Origin: JABDMH01 sp965223105
Lineage (GTDB): Bacteria; Bacteroidota; Bacteroidia; Chitinophagales; Saprospiraceae
Length of the DNA stretch: 64,000 nucleotides
Direction of reading: 5' to 3'
NCBI GenBank assembly: GCA_965223105.1
Contig: OZ244987.1
Location: 1,488,001-1,552,000, forward strand
Notes under the pieces: generated by a model
The model's input: the letters and a program-made list of their open reading frames with translations, nothing else
What the model was told of the DNA's origin: nothing
The model's database searches: none
Position numbers and translations under genes: made by a program
Part shown: in pieces, positions 1 through 9,169 of the stretch
Layout: the number at the start of each line of letters is the position of its first letter
How positions within the stretch are numbered: the first letter of the stretch is position 1

Positions 1-258
1 GTGGTTTGTCGTCTTTTCAATCTCCTTGATTCGTATGGCATCTTCCTCTGAGAAGTTGCTAATAATACTACCTAAAAGGTCTGTTTGGTATTTAGGAAAT
101 TTTTTTAACGGTTTTATATCAGCTTTCAATAATTCAATAAAATATTCTACCTCTACTATTATTCTGTATTTAATTAAGGCAAATTCTGAAAAATATTCTG
201 ATAGGATTTTTGTTTTCTCAGAATATCTCCCATCAACTGGAGAAATGGCATGAAGCAT
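1..258 (-). CDS. purB: adenylosuccinate lyase, N-terminal part (runs off the left edge)
   Basis: The minus strand reads as the first 86 codons of adenylosuccinate lyase, which makes AMP from adenylosuccinate and fumarate from SAICAR in purine synthesis. Near the start are the family block AISPVDGRYSEKT and, shortly after, FSEFALIKYRI and VEYFIELL. The last codons before the edge read EIEKTTNH, where the family continues with D-V-K. The ATG at 258 is chosen because reading further upstream in frame runs into the neighbouring aminopeptidase gene and gives unrelated residues. The gene lies 2 bp downstream of the aminopeptidase stop on the same strand, so the two may be co-transcribed. The open frame on the opposite strand is only a shadow. 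The catalytic regions lie outside the window. Confidence 0.88.
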   Translation of the reverse strand, partial: MLHAISPVDGRYSEKTKILSEYFSEFALIKYRIIVEVEYFIELLKADIKPLKKFPKYQTDLLGSIISNFSEEDAIRIKEIEKTTNH

Positions 259-260
259 AA

Positions 261-2132
261 TTATAATTCTGGTTTCGATTCTAATATTTCTCGGATAGAA
301 TTAGCGGCCACAGCGTGATAATTTAATTCTGCCTCCAGAAAGACATCTCTGGCCAACGTGTGAAAACCCTCTTTTACTAAGGCTGTATATAATGGCACTA
401 AAAACTTTCTTCTGCCAATGTCGATCAAGAAATCCTTCAAGATTTCCTGATGTTGTTGTACAATGTATCCACTCCTGATGCCCAGCTCCAACCAGGCAGC
501 AAGGATCTCGGCATTGCCCGAGTTAGAAATTTGGTACACTTCATCGAGCTTTTCATAGAACGTGACATGTAGATCATCTGGAAGATGCCTGATGAAATGG
601 AGCCACTCGTGAGTAGACCACTTGCGCGTGTCAGAGCGGTCTAGTCTGGCAATGCGTACAAATTCTCGGACATGCTCATCGACTTTTTGGAATCTATCAG
701 AAATAATGATAGGGTGTTCTGGAGGAAGCCCAGGCTCGTAGAGCCAAGCATCCAAGTCAAACTCAATGCGCTGAGGATTTAAGAGATGTTCTTGAATGAA
801 CCACTTCCATTGTTTCGTTGATATCGACTGAAAAGCAAACTGTGAAAAATATTCTTTGAGAAATTGATCAAAGACCTCACGGCCTACCTTGTTTTCCAGG
901 GTATATAGCAATAGAAAACCCTTTTCATATGCAACGTCAGTCATTCCTTCATCAGGATCTCGATGGGCAAGATTAAGCTTAAGATGAGTGTCCGGATGTC
1001 TTTCCCCAAGGTTGTCGATCGTCTTGGTCAAATCCTGATATCCCAATAGTGCCAGCATGTTGGTATAGGGCACACCGTACAAGGATTCCATGATACGCCG
1101 TTCGATATAGACAGTATGGCCTTCATTAATCCAAAAGTCTTCCCAGGTTGCATTGGTGACTAAATTTCCTGACCAGGAGTGGGCCAACTCGTGTGCAACC
1201 AGTGAGGTGAGTGACCGATCACCGGCGATAATTGTAGGTGTAGCGAAGGTCAATCTGGGGTTTTCCATGCCCCCAAAAGGAAAACTCGGTGGCAAAATGA
1301 TGATGTCGTAACGTTCCCAAAGATAAGGACCGTACAAGGATTCAGCTGTAATGAGCATATCCTCCAAGTCAGCTAATTCGTCACTTGCTGCTGCGATCAT
1401 ACCTGGTTCTGCGTAAACTCCAGTACGTGCTCCAATGCTATCGAAGACGATATCACCGACCACCATAGCCATAAGATAGGATGGGATGGGTTGATCCATG
1501 GTGAAATGATAAACTCCAAGTTCATTCCTAGAGGTTGGATTTTGTGCGCTCATGATCGCCAAAAGTTCATTAGGTACGGTTACTTCAGCATCATAGGTAA
1601 AGCGAACACCAGGACTGTCTTGACAAGGTAACCAGCTCCGCGTGAGGACAGCTTGACCCTGAGTAAACAAGTAAGGCACCTTCTTACCTAAAGTTTGCTG
1701 AGGAGATAGCCAAAGAAGCGCATCGGCTTCGGGGTGGGTATGGTAGTAGATATGTATCTCAGCAACGGTTGAGTCTATCGAGATGTGGAGAGGACTGCCC
1801 AAGTACGGTTGCTCGTCGCCGACTGTAAAATCCAGATGGTCCGTTTTATCTATTCCTTTTATCGAGTCGACAGTCAGATCTGACATATCTAGAATGATCT
1901 CTTCGGCATCGGGGGTAGCTTCAATTTGGTAAGAAGCCATTCCAACCAGTACATGATCATCGAAGTCCACGGTCAACTGGAGTGAAAGATGGACAATTTT
2001 GGCGATCTCAGGCTGTGAATAACTGTGTTGATCATGGACTGGCTCGAGCTGCAGTTGAGAAATTTTCTTGGCGGCCCCCTGGCAACCTAGCCAGATGGCT
2101 GACAAAAGAATAAGCGTCTCCTTGTACCTCAT
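261..2132 (-). CDS. M1 family zinc aminopeptidase, lipoprotein
   Basis: A 623-aa secreted metallopeptidase resembling leukotriene A4 hydrolase/aminopeptidase N, likely releasing N-terminal residues from peptides in the periplasm. Visible: a lipoprotein signal peptide with lipobox LGC (Cys17), an N-terminal beta domain (about 40-230), the substrate-binding motif GGMEN (287-291), and the zinc site HELAH (314-318) followed by Glu337 in NEGH, which is the HExxH-x18-E pattern. A C-terminal helical part follows. All expected zinc and catalytic residues are present. The length matches LTA4H-like members. It precedes purB with a 2-bp gap and follows an M19 dipeptidase lipoprotein on the same strand, so peptide scavenging is a reasonable shared role. 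Physiological substrate unknown. Confidence 0.9.
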   Translation of the reverse strand: MRYKETLILLSAIWLGCQGAAKKISQLQLEPVHDQHSYSQPEIAKIVHLSLQLTVDFDDHVLVGMASYQIEATPDAEEIILDMSDLTVDSIKGIDKTDHLDFTVGDEQPYLGSPLHISIDSTVAEIHIYYHTHPEADALLWLSPQQTLGKKVPYLFTQGQAVLTRSWLPCQDSPGVRFTYDAEVTVPNELLAIMSAQNPTSRNELGVYHFTMDQPIPSYLMAMVVGDIVFDSIGARTGVYAEPGMIAAASDELADLEDMLITAESLYGPYLWERYDIIILPPSFPFGGMENPRLTFATPTIIAGDRSLTSLVAHELAHSWSGNLVTNATWEDFWINEGHTVYIERRIMESLYGVPYTNMLALLGYQDLTKTIDNLGERHPDTHLKLNLAHRDPDEGMTDVAYEKGFLLLYTLENKVGREVFDQFLKEYFSQFAFQSISTKQWKWFIQEHLLNPQRIEFDLDAWLYEPGLPPEHPIIISDRFQKVDEHVREFVRIARLDRSDTRKWSTHEWLHFIRHLPDDLHVTFYEKLDEVYQISNSGNAEILAAWLELGIRSGYIVQQHQEILKDFLIDIGRRKFLVPLYTALVKEGFHTLARDVFLEAELNYHAVAANSIREILESKPEL

Positions 2133-2213
2133 AACTGGGTCTCATACATTGGCAGGCTCAAAATTAAGATTTTGCCGTTTAAAGTAGTTGCCTTGGACTC
2201 AAGGATACCGAGG

Positions 2214-3470
2214 TCAATGATTGTATCCATCCGTGGTTGCAAGCACTTGTTCCCAAACACGAAATAGATTTTTTGAGCAAATTTTTTCGATGTCAGCATG
2301 GCTGTATTTGCGCTTTAACAACTCATTAATGAGGTTGGGATAGTCACTGACATCTTTCAGTCCTACGGGCAGTGAGTCGCCCACACCGTCAAAGTCACTC
2401 CCAAGACCCACATGCCCAATACCGACAAGGGATACTACATGATCAATGTGATTGGCAACCATCTGCACATCTGAATATAATGTGGGATGCTCTTTGCGAT
2501 AAGCTTCAATGATCGGTTTAGCTTCTTCCTCATCTGCATCCAGATTGCGCTCAGCCAGCAATTTTCGCAACGCCTCACGATGGCGATCTGCTTGAGTTCT
2601 GATCTTGCCATCTAAAAAGTTTGAACCAAAGTTGATCATAATGACACCCCCGTTTTGCGCAAGTTTCAAGATCATGTCATCGTTCATATTTCGCTCGAAT
2701 CCAGGGGTAAATTTCCGACAAGATGAATGCGAAGCAATTACGGGTACGGAGGTAATTTCCAGGACCTGATAAAAAGTGCTATCAGAGACATGAGATATGT
2801 CAACCATAACTCCTGTACGATTCATTTCTTTGACTACCGACCGACCAAAGTCTGAAAGGCCATTCCAGGTACGAGTTGTATCATAGGACGAATCACAAAT
2901 CTGATTGTCCTTGCTATGAGTCAGTGTGATGTAGCTGATTCCGCGATCGCGAAAGTACTGGACATTGCTAAGGTCATTTTCCACCGGAGCTCCGTTTTCC
3001 ATTCCCATAGGCAGGGCAATTATTCCTTTCTTGACAATCTTTTTGACTTGACCTGGTGAAGTAGCTATCTGAAAGTGATTGGGATGGGCCTGGGCAATTC
3101 CAGTAACCATATCAATGAGTGAATCTGCAAAAGCTTTTGCAGCACCATTTTCTTGGTAGGAGGCAGGAACATAAATAGACATAAAAGGAGCATCCAATCC
3201 CCCGGACTTAGCTCGAACAAAATCGAAATCACCTTCCTTGCTGTCAATCGGGATGCTCAGGAATTCCTTCTCTAATCTAAAGTTGATCACATTTAGGCGA
3301 TATGGCAGATCTACATGGCCATCCGTGATGATCATTCTGCGTGCCATTTGTGTTGCCAGTGAATGCACTGAATCTGTATTTGTGGTCAGAGATCTTGATT
3401 GCTGGAGATGGCAAGAGATCTCCATGAAAATAATCGCAAGGTAACCTATCCCAATAAAGATCTTTTTCAT
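2214..3470 (-). CDS. membrane dipeptidase (peptidase M19), lipoprotein
   Basis: A 418-aa protein of the renal dipeptidase family (amidohydrolase fold, two zinc ions), hydrolysing dipeptides outside the cytoplasm. Seen: an N-terminal K-K plus hydrophobic segment with lipobox-like ISC (Cys20 from this start); the HxD metal motif in TDGHVDLPYR; MGMENG carrying the bridging Glu; the blocks LTHSKDNQ, VDISHVSDSTF and ASHSSCRKF; and GLGSDFDG near the C-terminus. The ATG at 3470 (Met-Lys-Lys) is chosen over an upstream TTG at 3491 because it gives a clean signal peptide. It lies about 80 bp upstream of the M1 aminopeptidase gene. D-amino acid dipeptides are common substrates of bacterial relatives, but specificity cannot be read here. 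Confidence 0.9.
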   Translation of the reverse strand: MKKIFIGIGYLAIIFMEISCHLQQSRSLTTNTDSVHSLATQMARRMIITDGHVDLPYRLNVINFRLEKEFLSIPIDSKEGDFDFVRAKSGGLDAPFMSIYVPASYQENGAAKAFADSLIDMVTGIAQAHPNHFQIATSPGQVKKIVKKGIIALPMGMENGAPVENDLSNVQYFRDRGISYITLTHSKDNQICDSSYDTTRTWNGLSDFGRSVVKEMNRTGVMVDISHVSDSTFYQVLEITSVPVIASHSSCRKFTPGFERNMNDDMILKLAQNGGVIMINFGSNFLDGKIRTQADRHREALRKLLAERNLDADEEEAKPIIEAYRKEHPTLYSDVQMVANHIDHVVSLVGIGHVGLGSDFDGVGDSLPVGLKDVSDYPNLINELLKRKYSHADIEKICSKNLFRVWEQVLATTDGYNH

Positions 3471-3940
3471 AGCATGGAATTGAAGGCCCAAATGTAATCC
3501 AATTTCGGGTGTTCTTGTCTACTTGCATTCCCAGTCATATGTCCCGTAATCACCTTTCCTGCTAGCACATTCTCATTAAAAAAGCTGGCATAGTGGGCCT
3601 GCAACTGAACCGATTTGGAAAATTTTCAAAAAAATCTTAGGGCATCCTCTGGCCTTCCTCAGCCACAATTTTCGGTGATCTCACTCGGTATGCTAAGTTC
3701 TCCATCACATGATATAATTGTAACAAAACATGCATATATATCTGATAAATAAAACTTTATGTTATATATTAAATTTTAATATGATTCGAGTTTAGCTGAT
3801 CAGTTACACATGATGGAGTACTCATATATAAGATATGTTTATGTGCAAGTGCTTCATAATGAGAAAAAAAAATCCCTGAGCAATCTTATATATAAATTAT
3901 TTCTATATATATTTGCTTCCGGTTACCAAAATTCGACACC
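3471..3940. other. AT-rich intergenic region between divergent genes
   Basis: About 470 bp with no convincing gene. The right half (about 3720-3920) is very AT-rich with many TATATA runs, as expected for promoters of the divergent dipeptidase gene and of the first giant secreted protein. One TAnnTTTG element is listed separately. No tRNA or stable hairpin was seen. Confidence 0.6.
3908..3915 (+). promoter_or_regulatory. Bacteroidota-type -7 element (TATATTTG)
   Basis: TATATTTG matches the TAnnTTTG consensus of the primary sigma factor in Bacteroidota and ends 25 nt before the start codon of the first giant gene. No clear TTTG -33 element sits at the expected distance, so this rests on the -7 box and position alone in a very AT-rich stretch. 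Confidence 0.4.
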
Positions 3941-6900
3941 ATGAAAAATCTTTTACTACTTTTTTCTTTCATGATTTGCGGCGGCTTGACCACTGGAGCA
4001 TTTGCCCAGGTGGGACCGAACTGTGCAGATCTAAACATTCCCGTAGGACAAGACGATTCTGCTACAATTGCGATTGCCAGTTTCGTCACAAATGCTGCAG
4101 CTGCAGCACCACTCACTGTCACGTTGAAAAATCCTTATGGTGGTATTCTTGCGCACATTGAAGGTGCCGATGAAACCACTGAAATCCGGATTGAAGCATG
4201 TCAGTATATTGGCCGGGAACTCTCGCTTAATGTGATGGGTGCCGGCGGACCTTGTTGGAGCAAGATCACCTTCAAAGGCGGTAATGCTCCCATAATCAGA
4301 GGTCGAAGCATCACGGTTTGGTGTGATGATCCATTAGTGGCCGGTGGTCACATCGGTGGTGTTCCGCCCCGAGCTATTATCCCTTGTGGCCCGGATCGAC
4401 CAGCGACGCTGGTCGGCGACTGGGTAGACCCACGACCCTGCATATTGGGTGAAGATACCGCCAAGGTCGTTTACCGTGAGTACGAGGCCTTTGGAAAAGA
4501 TGGGACCAGAGGTACTGGATGGGACACGATTACCGTGTTTAGATTGCCACAGATAACCGCACTTAACACCCAATGTGTTGAAAAAGATACAACCTATTGC
4601 GGTGCACTTGTGGGAGACCATTTCGGACCTTTTATGGTGGCAGAGAATCCTGCAACCAATGAATGTGATACCATCTACTTTCTCGATCCGGATGGCACTG
4701 CCGCAGAGTTTGATCCCAAATGTGGTCTGGCTGTAGCAGTTAAGGTTGATAGTTTTGATAAGGATTGCGAATCACTATTTAAGTATACGGTGTTGCTGAA
4801 GCAGACTTGTTATGGAATGCCTTCCACCGCCTGCCTCATTGATCCAGCATCAAATCTCACCCCTGTGGCAGAAGGTTATTGGGAGTGTGTATTCTGGCAT
4901 ATCGATTTAGATACATTTCCACCCGTTGTTGAGTGTGAGCCCGATACTATGTTGGTATCTACTGGGCCGCATGATTGTGTTGCTCATGCCCTGTTACCCC
5001 CGGTAACTGTCACTGATTCCTGTAATGATATTAAGCAGGTCAAGGCAATGATTGAAGGATTGGGCACATTCCACTACGATTTGGTAGGGGGAGAATGGGT
5101 TTCCAATGACCTGGTTAAGATACCTCTACATGAGGGATTGGTTAAGGTGCGATATGAAGCTGTGGATGCATGTCACAACAAAGGTTATGACAGTTGCTAT
5201 ATTAAAATTAAAGATCAGACCAAGCCAGTTGCCGTATGTGATAAAGGGGTGAATGTCAGCTTAACGGGTAAAAAGGTCTGGGTAGAAGCAGAGACCTTTG
5301 ATGAAGGCAGTTGGGACAATTGCGGAGTCAATATGCTATTAGTCCGGCGTTCTGATTGGGCTGAGCTAACCGGGTGCGTAGACCTATGTGATTCCTTAGC
5401 TCTTGTTACTACAGGCATTCACAAAGACAGCCTGTGGACGCCAATCCTTGGTACCGATAAATTTAAGTATCCGGTGGAGGCACATTATCAAAAGACGATC
5501 GATTGGTTGCGCGCTGATGGTCAAGCTTGTGCCGGTCTGCTGTTTCAGTCATGGCGTTATGGCCTGATGAAACACGCCACCACGGTTTGTAAAGGAGTTG
5601 ATGAGCAGGCCTTTGATGATCTCGCCAGGGGAGTCATTGGAGAAGAATATTTTGATCAGGCCAAGCAGATTGGCGGTGGTTGGAGTGATCAGGTAGTCTT
5701 TTCTTGCGAAGATGCCTGTGGACCGGTTACCGTGGAGATATTGGTAATGGACTACTGGTGCAACTGGAGCCGTTGTTGGACGGATGTCTGGGTTGAAGAT
5801 AAGACCCCAATCACGATTGTCAAGGACGTCGCTGACGTTGATATCACCTGCTCCAGTTATCGAGCTGAGAACTATGCGTTAGGTGGTGATGTAGCCAGCC
5901 TGGAAGATATCGTCCTTGCAGCTGATAATGGTGATCTAGAAGCCTTTGCTCAATTGGATGAGATCTTTGGAGGCTATAAAAAAGCCTGGATTGATCCGTT
6001 AGGAGGCTACATAGATGAGTTTGGTGATCCCATTGATTGTGATATCACCTTCGTTGATGATTCCTGCTTCTGTGAAGATCTACCCGGTGTGAAACGGATT
6101 AAGGATCCGCACCTGGGCTGGGTAGAATATGATACTGTAGGCAGAATCTGTGACAATGCGCCAAACGAATTGCACTTCAACCATGGTATTGTAGCGGTCA
6201 ATTGCCAGGAAAATGTTCAGTGTGAGCAGGATATCTGGTTCTCGTTTGACAACTGTGGCCAGGGTGTGATCTACCGTAAGTTCCGAATTTGGCAGGGATG
6301 TCCGACGACCAATGCTGCCCATGGAGCAAGAGATACAATAACCAAACTACAGAAAATTTGGGTAGGCAATAAGTGTGAACTAGACTCAGGTATGTTCACT
6401 ATGCCTGCCGATGTTACTGTCGAATCATGCGATATACAGTACGACGGAGATGCCAGCGGAAATGTAGGCGGATCTGCACATCCGGACAGTACCGGCAGAC
6501 CTACCTATAACTTTGATGATGATTGCCGCCTGGTAGGTATCGGATATTATGACAAGGTATTCCGAGTTGTAGGTGGTGATGAAGCATGTTTCAAAGTGAT
6601 CAGAACTTGGTGCTTTGCTGACTGGTGTCAGGTCGATAAGCCTGTTACTGACAACTGGATCTTGGATCCGGATTATGAAGGCATTGTATTTAAGCATGAG
6701 CAAAAGATAATCTTGAGAGATACGGTGCCTCCTGAAATTACCATTACTCCTCTGCCTGGAGGTAATGTGGTGAGTGCTGGAGGTTGTGCTTACGATTTCA
6801 GTACCACAGTTGACGTTGGTGATGCTTGTGGAGTGCTGAGTTATCGATGGGCATTGTTAGACGACGACGGAGCTGTGGTGGAAGAAGGCTCCGGTGAATT

Positions 6901-8599
6901 GGATCTTTCGTTGGGAAGTGCCTTCCCAGTAGCTGCAGATGGTCTGGGTACCGGTGCTTATACACTCCGAGCAGTCATTACGGATGCTTGTCAGAATGAA
7001 GGTGTTGCTACCTATGATTTTGTAATAAGTACCGAGAAGAAGCCGGGAGTAATTTGCATCAGTAGTTTAGTCGTCGAACTCACCCCGATGGATACCGATA
7101 ATGATGGTATCATCGATACAGGTATGGCCGTAATCTGGGCTTCCGAGTATCAGAATGGCAGCAGTACACCGGCATGCGATGATGATTCGTTGGCGTTCTT
7201 CATCGAATTCCTGGATGGGGTAGGTGATGACACCTTAGATCCGGAAGATGCTGATAGCCTGGCTATTGGTTGTGAGCACTTGCCTAATCCATTCCAAGTA
7301 AGAATGTGGGTACAGAGCTACCCGAGTGGTACAAGTGATTTCTGTGATGTCTTCGTGATACCACAAGATAATATGAATGGATGTGGTGACATCAGTACAA
7401 CAAATGGGTTCGTGCGAGGTGATATTCAAACCGAGTTGGAAGAAAGCGTCGAGAAAGTGACGGTGAAAGCTGAACTATCTGATGGATCATCTATAGATGT
7501 CACGACAAGAGGATCAGGAGCCTACACACTGGCTGCGGCTTTGGGTCTGGATGTGAAGGTTATCCCGAGCAAAGACACCGATCATATGAATGGCATCAGT
7601 ACGGCTGATTTGGTGAAGATTCAGAAACACATTATTGGCAAGCAACTCCTGGAGTCACCCTTCCGTGAGATTGCGGCTGATGTAAACGACGATCGAAGAA
7701 TCTCAGCACTGGATCTTCTCGATATTCGCAAATTGATACTAGGCAAAGTCGAGAAGCTACCAAACACTGAATCTTGGGCGTTCGTAAATGCCATTGATGG
7801 GCAGTCTATCTATGAGATCAATGACTTGAGATCTGGAATGCAAGTAGATTGGACGGCTATCAAGAAAGGGGATGTCAACGTAACCAACGATCCAAGTAGA
7901 AGTGCAGGAAGATCGGGTAAGTCTCTGCTGATCCAAACTGAAGATGTTCGTATGGAGACCGGCAATAATTATGAGGTGAAGCTTCATGCCGAAAACTTCA
8001 ATGGAATCGAAGGTTATCAGTTCACGCTAAACTTTGATCCAACCACTGTGGTATTCCGAGATATCAACATGAATGGCAACTTGCAGTTGTCTGAGGAGAA
8101 CTTTGGCCTGCAGGGAGTTGATCAAGGGTTTATTACGACGAGCTGGAATGCTGGTGAAGCCACTGACCTCAAGGCAGATGATGTACTCTTTACGGTGACA
8201 TTTGAAGCCATCGGCACCGCTAAGCTAAGTGATGTAATTACTATTAATGACCGGATCACGGCAGCGGAAGCATACGACGAAGGAGGAAGTGCCCTGAATG
8301 TTGCACTGGCCTTTGGTCAAGAAACGCAGATTCAAGATGGATTTGCCTTATATCAGAACCGGCCAAATCCATTTAATGAAAATACCGCAATAGGGTTTGA
8401 CCTACCAGAGGCAAGCAGTGCATCACTGACCATTTACGATGTCGCTGGTAAGGTGATTAAGGTGGTGGAAGGCGATTTTGTGAAGGGTTACAATGAAATA
8501 GCCATTACTCGTAAGGATCTCAATGTAGCTGGAGTATTATACTATCAGCTTGACAGTGAAAGCTTTACGGCCACACGAAAGATGGTGGTAATTGATTAA
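3941..8599 (+). CDS. giant cysteine-rich T9SS cargo with dockerin- and cohesin-like domains, paralogue 1
   Basis: A 1552-aa secreted protein. It has a Sec signal peptide (to about residue 22, ending GAFAQ). Core blocks shared with the next two genes include GRSITVWC (about 121), HYR-like segments around PPVVEC, PVAVCDKGV (about 428), FDEGSWDNC, GGGWSD (about 578), MDYWCNWSRCW (about 603), DDDCRLVGIG (about 859) and GGDEACFK. Residues about 1207-1275 hold two calcium-loop motifs (second loop DVNDDRRISALD) like a type I dockerin. About 1328-1459 is cohesin-like (ENFNGIEGYQFTLNFDP). About 1469-1552 is a T9SS type A sorting domain beginning LYQNRPNPFNE. Export across the outer membrane and surface attachment follow from that domain. 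The core function is unknown; a structural or adhesive surface role is inference. Codon use is mixed, unlike paralogue 3. Confidence 0.85.
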   Translation: MKNLLLLFSFMICGGLTTGAFAQVGPNCADLNIPVGQDDSATIAIASFVTNAAAAAPLTVTLKNPYGGILAHIEGADETTEIRIEACQYIGRELSLNVMGAGGPCWSKITFKGGNAPIIRGRSITVWCDDPLVAGGHIGGVPPRAIIPCGPDRPATLVGDWVDPRPCILGEDTAKVVYREYEAFGKDGTRGTGWDTITVFRLPQITALNTQCVEKDTTYCGALVGDHFGPFMVAENPATNECDTIYFLDPDGTAAEFDPKCGLAVAVKVDSFDKDCESLFKYTVLLKQTCYGMPSTACLIDPASNLTPVAEGYWECVFWHIDLDTFPPVVECEPDTMLVSTGPHDCVAHALLPPVTVTDSCNDIKQVKAMIEGLGTFHYDLVGGEWVSNDLVKIPLHEGLVKVRYEAVDACHNKGYDSCYIKIKDQTKPVAVCDKGVNVSLTGKKVWVEAETFDEGSWDNCGVNMLLVRRSDWAELTGCVDLCDSLALVTTGIHKDSLWTPILGTDKFKYPVEAHYQKTIDWLRADGQACAGLLFQSWRYGLMKHATTVCKGVDEQAFDDLARGVIGEEYFDQAKQIGGGWSDQVVFSCEDACGPVTVEILVMDYWCNWSRCWTDVWVEDKTPITIVKDVADVDITCSSYRAENYALGGDVASLEDIVLAADNGDLEAFAQLDEIFGGYKKAWIDPLGGYIDEFGDPIDCDITFVDDSCFCEDLPGVKRIKDPHLGWVEYDTVGRICDNAPNELHFNHGIVAVNCQENVQCEQDIWFSFDNCGQGVIYRKFRIWQGCPTTNAAHGARDTITKLQKIWVGNKCELDSGMFTMPADVTVESCDIQYDGDASGNVGGSAHPDSTGRPTYNFDDDCRLVGIGYYDKVFRVVGGDEACFKVIRTWCFADWCQVDKPVTDNWILDPDYEGIVFKHEQKIILRDTVPPEITITPLPGGNVVSAGGCAYDFSTTVDVGDACGVLSYRWALLDDDGAVVEEGSGELDLSLGSAFPVAADGLGTGAYTLRAVITDACQNEGVATYDFVISTEKKPGVICISSLVVELTPMDTDNDGIIDTGMAVIWASEYQNGSSTPACDDDSLAFFIEFLDGVGDDTLDPEDADSLAIGCEHLPNPFQVRMWVQSYPSGTSDFCDVFVIPQDNMNGCGDISTTNGFVRGDIQTELEESVEKVTVKAELSDGSSIDVTTRGSGAYTLAAALGLDVKVIPSKDTDHMNGISTADLVKIQKHIIGKQLLESPFREIAADVNDDRRISALDLLDIRKLILGKVEKLPNTESWAFVNAIDGQSIYEINDLRSGMQVDWTAIKKGDVNVTNDPSRSAGRSGKSLLIQTEDVRMETGNNYEVKLHAENFNGIEGYQFTLNFDPTTVVFRDINMNGNLQLSEENFGLQGVDQGFITTSWNAGEATDLKADDVLFTVTFEAIGTAKLSDVITINDRITAAEAYDEGGSALNVALAFGQETQIQDGFALYQNRPNPFNENTAIGFDLPEASSASLTIYDVAGKVIKVVEGDFVKGYNEIAITRKDLNVAGVLYYQLDSESFTATRKMVVID

Positions 8600-8617
8600 A
8601 GCTTGGAAACCAGTGGT

Positions 8618-8642
8618 GTGAAAAGCCCTCGGGGCTTTTCAC
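8618..8642 (+). terminator. perfect 11-bp hairpin after paralogue 1
   Basis: GTGAAAAGCCC / GGGCTTTTCAC around a 3-nt loop, starting 18 nt after the stop codon. No T-tract follows, so it may act as an RNA 3'-end stabiliser or work together with the second hairpin 80 bp downstream. Confidence 0.55.
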
Positions 8643-8704
8643 CCACATTTATAGCATCGAAAAAAGAACCTTGAGTTAGTTACTATACATGAGTTCTAGT
8701 GTCG

Positions 8705-8732
8705 GCCGCCTTGGATAACGAGGCGGCTTTTT
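8705..8732 (+). terminator. rho-independent terminator
   Basis: Stem GCCGCCT / AGGCGGC with a 9-nt loop, immediately followed by five T residues. It is the second hairpin downstream of paralogue 1, giving that gene two successive 3' structures. Confidence 0.75.
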
Positions 8733-9169
8733 GGTTTGCAGTACTTTCGCTTTTCTCACTGATCTTGACCACTTCTTCCAAAAGGACCGATCGATTTTAC
8801 CTGGCCATAGAGAACATATATCCCATCATAATTTCTTGACCAGAATTTCTAATACACTTAGGATGTCTCTTGGGAGCCTTTACTGGTCATTTGATAACTT
8901 TCCTTCTTCAGCACACTATCGATACACCTTTGGCCTTTTTCTTTGGCCTTAGACCTTAGCCAATATAGATCGGACCTCAAGCGACTCTTCCACATTGTCC
9001 TGTGTGCTCCTCCCAAGTTGGGACTCCTATCTACTAATCGAATATATATAACATATTAGTTGCATACGAAAATTACCCTATTTGTGGGCTTTTTGCCCTT
9101 TGCAAATTGCCTAACTTTGTTGTCGCTACTACGTTGACAGTCTTTATTTAGTAACCAAACCTAACCACC
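8733..9169. other. intergenic region upstream of paralogue 2
   Basis: About 437 bp without a supported gene; a 73-codon open frame at 8731-8952 begins inside the terminator T-tract and has no recognisable protein character. The right end carries a promoter (listed separately). Confidence 0.55.
9092..9119 (+). promoter_or_regulatory. Bacteroidota promoter for paralogue 2
   Basis: A -7 box TAACTTTG (9112-9119) fits TAnnTTTG exactly. A TTTG at 9092-9095 lies 16 nt upstream, slightly shorter than the usual spacing. The start codon is 50 nt downstream, leaving a leader of roughly 45 nt. Confidence 0.5.

Noticed and set aside
26..253. 75-codon open frame on the plus strand at the left edge
   Set aside because: The opposite strand encodes the conserved start of adenylosuccinate lyase; this frame is its shadow.
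8731..8952. 73-codon open frame between paralogues 1 and 2
   Set aside because: Begins within a terminator T-tract, has no recognisable domain and no start context.
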